Assembly: GCA_902475005.1 (NCBI GenBank)
Contig: CABRXV010000029.1
Coordinates: 1 to 23,711 of the forward strand
Reading direction: 5' to 3'
Source of the DNA: CABRXV01 sp900754955
Lineage (GTDB): Bacteria; Actinomycetota; Coriobacteriia; Coriobacteriales; Eggerthellaceae
Length of the DNA stretch: 23,711 nt
Shown here: in pieces, positions 22,536 through 23,711 of the stretch
How the letters are laid out: each line of letters begins with the position of its first letter
Position numbering within the stretch: the stretch's first letter is position 1
The notes under the pieces: generated by a model
Told to the model about the DNA's origin: nothing
The model's input: only the letters and a program-made list of their open reading frames with translations
The model's database searches: none
Translations under genes and position numbers: made by a program

Positions 22536-23588
22536 ATGGGCGCGATGGCGACAATGGCGCGGAATCGCGCGTTGGCAGCACAGCTTGCGGTGATGGCGGC
22601 AGGTACGGCGGCGATTGCCGCAGCGGCGTACGTGCTGGATGCGGCAGATGCGGCGGTGTGGTGCTCGGTGACGGGCGTGTGGTGCCTGGCGGTGTTCGCC
22701 GTCGTGTCGTTTCGGCGCTACGCGCAGATCGTGCGCTTGTCGTCGGAGGTCGACGAAGTGTTGCACGGGGGCCGGCGCACTGATTTCACGCGCTGCTCAG
22801 AGGGCGATGTGGCCGCACTCGCGAGCGAGCTCGCGAAGATGGTCGCGCGTCTGCGCCGCGTGAGCGATCAGCTCGCGGGGGAGAAGGCGCGCCTCGCCGA
22901 CGCGATGGCTGATATCTCGCATCAGATTCGCACGCCGCTGACGGCGCTCGCGCTCGCGCTGCCGCGCATCGAGCGCGCCGACGACGCGGCGGTGCGGCGC
23001 CGTCTCGTACGTGAGGCCGAGACGCTGCTCGATCGCACGTCGTGGCTCGTGGCCTCGCTTCTGCGCATGGCAAAGGTGGAGGCGGGTGCGCTTGACGTGG
23101 TGCGTCGCGCAACGCCGCTTTCCGAGGTGATCGCGCGGGCGGTGCAGCCGCTTGAGGCGGCGTTCGACGTGCGCGGTGTGGAGCTGCGCGTGAACGTTGC
23201 GGGCGGTCCTGCGCCGGCGATCGACGGGCGGTGGTGCGCCGAAGCGTTCGGCAACGTTGTGAAGAACTGCATGGAGCACACGCCTGAGGGCGGCGTGGTG
23301 AGCGTGACGGCCAGCGAAGACGCCCTCGCTTTCCGCGTGACGGTGGAGGACACGGGTGCAGGCATCGATCTCGCGGATCTGCCGCACGTGTTCGAGCGCT
23401 TCTACCGCGGCACACACGGAGCGCAGGACGGCGCGCAGGAGGGGCAGGCGGGCGCGACCGAGGGGTTCGGCATCGGGCTTGCGCTCGCACAGGCGCTCGT
23501 GAGCGCGCAGGGAGGTTCGATCCGCGCCTCGAATCGCGCCGAAGGCGGCGCGCGGTTCGAGATTGCGTTTCCCAAGGTGGTGGTGTAG
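22536..23588 (+). CDS. Sensor histidine kinase with minimal sensing region
   Basis: This membrane histidine kinase (350 aa) phosphorylates the adjacent regulator. Two hydrophobic segments (about 12-33 and 40-58) are joined by only a few residues, so there is essentially no extracytoplasmic sensor domain. The dimerisation region has ADISHQIRTPL with the phosphorylated H129. The ATPase domain has the N box FGNVVKNCMEHTPEGG (N244), the G1 box EDTGAGI, the F box FERFY, and the G2 box GFGIGLAL. Between the F and G2 boxes is an extended Gln/Gly/Ala-rich ATP lid (about 291-309). The layout resembles intramembrane-sensing kinases such as those responding to cell-wall stress. GGGGGAG precedes the ATG. 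It is the last gene of the run before the terminator. Confidence 0.94.
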   Translation: MGAMATMARNRALAAQLAVMAAGTAAIAAAAYVLDAADAAVWCSVTGVWCLAVFAVVSFRRYAQIVRLSSEVDEVLHGGRRTDFTRCSEGDVAALASELAKMVARLRRVSDQLAGEKARLADAMADISHQIRTPLTALALALPRIERADDAAVRRRLVREAETLLDRTSWLVASLLRMAKVEAGALDVVRRATPLSEVIARAVQPLEAAFDVRGVELRVNVAGGPAPAIDGRWCAEAFGNVVKNCMEHTPEGGVVSVTASEDALAFRVTVEDTGAGIDLADLPHVFERFYRGTHGAQDGAQEGQAGATEGFGIGLALAQALVSAQGGSIRASNRAEGGARFEIAFPKVVV

Positions 23589-23638
23589 GCATCGTGCGCG
23601 CTGCATGCGCCACGCGGCTGTTGACTCCCTGAAAGCAA

Positions 23639-23669
23639 GAAAGCCGACTCACCAAGTGAGTCGGCTTTC
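23639..23669. terminator. Terminator shared by the kinase operon and the tRNA
   Basis: A perfect 14-bp stem (23639-23652 with 23656-23669) closes a 3-base CAA loop. On the minus strand the stem ends in CTTTC followed by TTGCTTTC, so it fits termination after the tRNA best. On the + strand it is flanked by GAAAAAG and may also end the kinase operon. Confidence 0.8.
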
Positions 23670-23677
23670 GAAAAAGC

Positions 23678-23711
23678 TGGTCGGGTTGACAGGATTTGAA
23701 CCTGCGGCCCC
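23678..23711 (-). tRNA. Partial tRNA, 3' end, probably tRNA-Pro
   Basis: Read on the minus strand, this is the last 34 bases of a tRNA: part of the variable loop, the T arm (stem GCAGG/CCTGT with one G-T pair, loop TTCAAAT), the acceptor strand CAACCCG, discriminator A and an encoded CCA. G72 with A73 implies a C1-G72 pair, the tRNA-Pro signature, but the anticodon is outside the window. Confidence 0.8.

Overview
The window is GC-rich chromosomal DNA from a Gram-positive-type bacterium, most likely an anaerobic actinobacterium of the class Coriobacteriia. The basis is the strong G/C bias at third codon positions, frequent GTG/TTG starts with purine-rich ribosome binding sites, an acetate-kinase/phosphotransacetylase fermentation pair, a FakB-like DegV protein, and a MarR plus heterodimeric ABC exporter cassette. 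The genus is not assigned. There are 16 protein genes, all apparently intact, and one partial tRNA gene. No insertion sequence, prophage gene or CRISPR array is visible.

Layout. Positions 1-365 are non-coding: a terminator for something upstream, a duplicated 22-base repeat and two to three copies of a 29-base imperfect palindrome. Then come ackA (+) and pta (-), which converge on a shared perfect 15-bp bidirectional terminator and together make acetate and ATP from acetyl-CoA. After a divergent intergenic region is a two-gene unit, glf and a family 2 glycosyltransferase (+), probably for a galactofuranose-containing surface glycan. It meets a minus-strand degV-dinB unit (fatty-acid-binding protein, then DNA polymerase IV) at another shared terminator. 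An APC-family amino acid permease (+) follows as a single-gene unit with its own promoter, a candidate operator and a terminator. Next is a marR-ABC-ABC operon (+) with overlapping genes. The two ABC proteins carry complementary catalytic-site defects, which indicates a heterodimeric exporter.

From 14.5 kb to the end, eight genes on the + strand sit head to tail with overlaps or very short gaps: ileS, lspA, an RluD-type pseudouridine synthase, hemH, coaBC, a Vsr-type endonuclease, and a two-component response regulator and histidine kinase. I see no terminator inside the run. It ends at a perfect 14-bp hairpin that also serves the convergent partial tRNA (probably tRNA-Pro) at the window edge. 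The genes share no single pathway (translation, lipoprotein maturation, rRNA modification, heme, coenzyme A, mismatch repair, signalling), so the cluster looks like a housekeeping transcription unit with accessory genes added at its end.

I found no wholly new system. The items most worth a second look are the palindrome cluster upstream of ackA, the asymmetric ABC exporter with its large extracytoplasmic insert, the Vsr homologue with altered metal ligands and no visible partner methylase, and the compact eight-gene operon.
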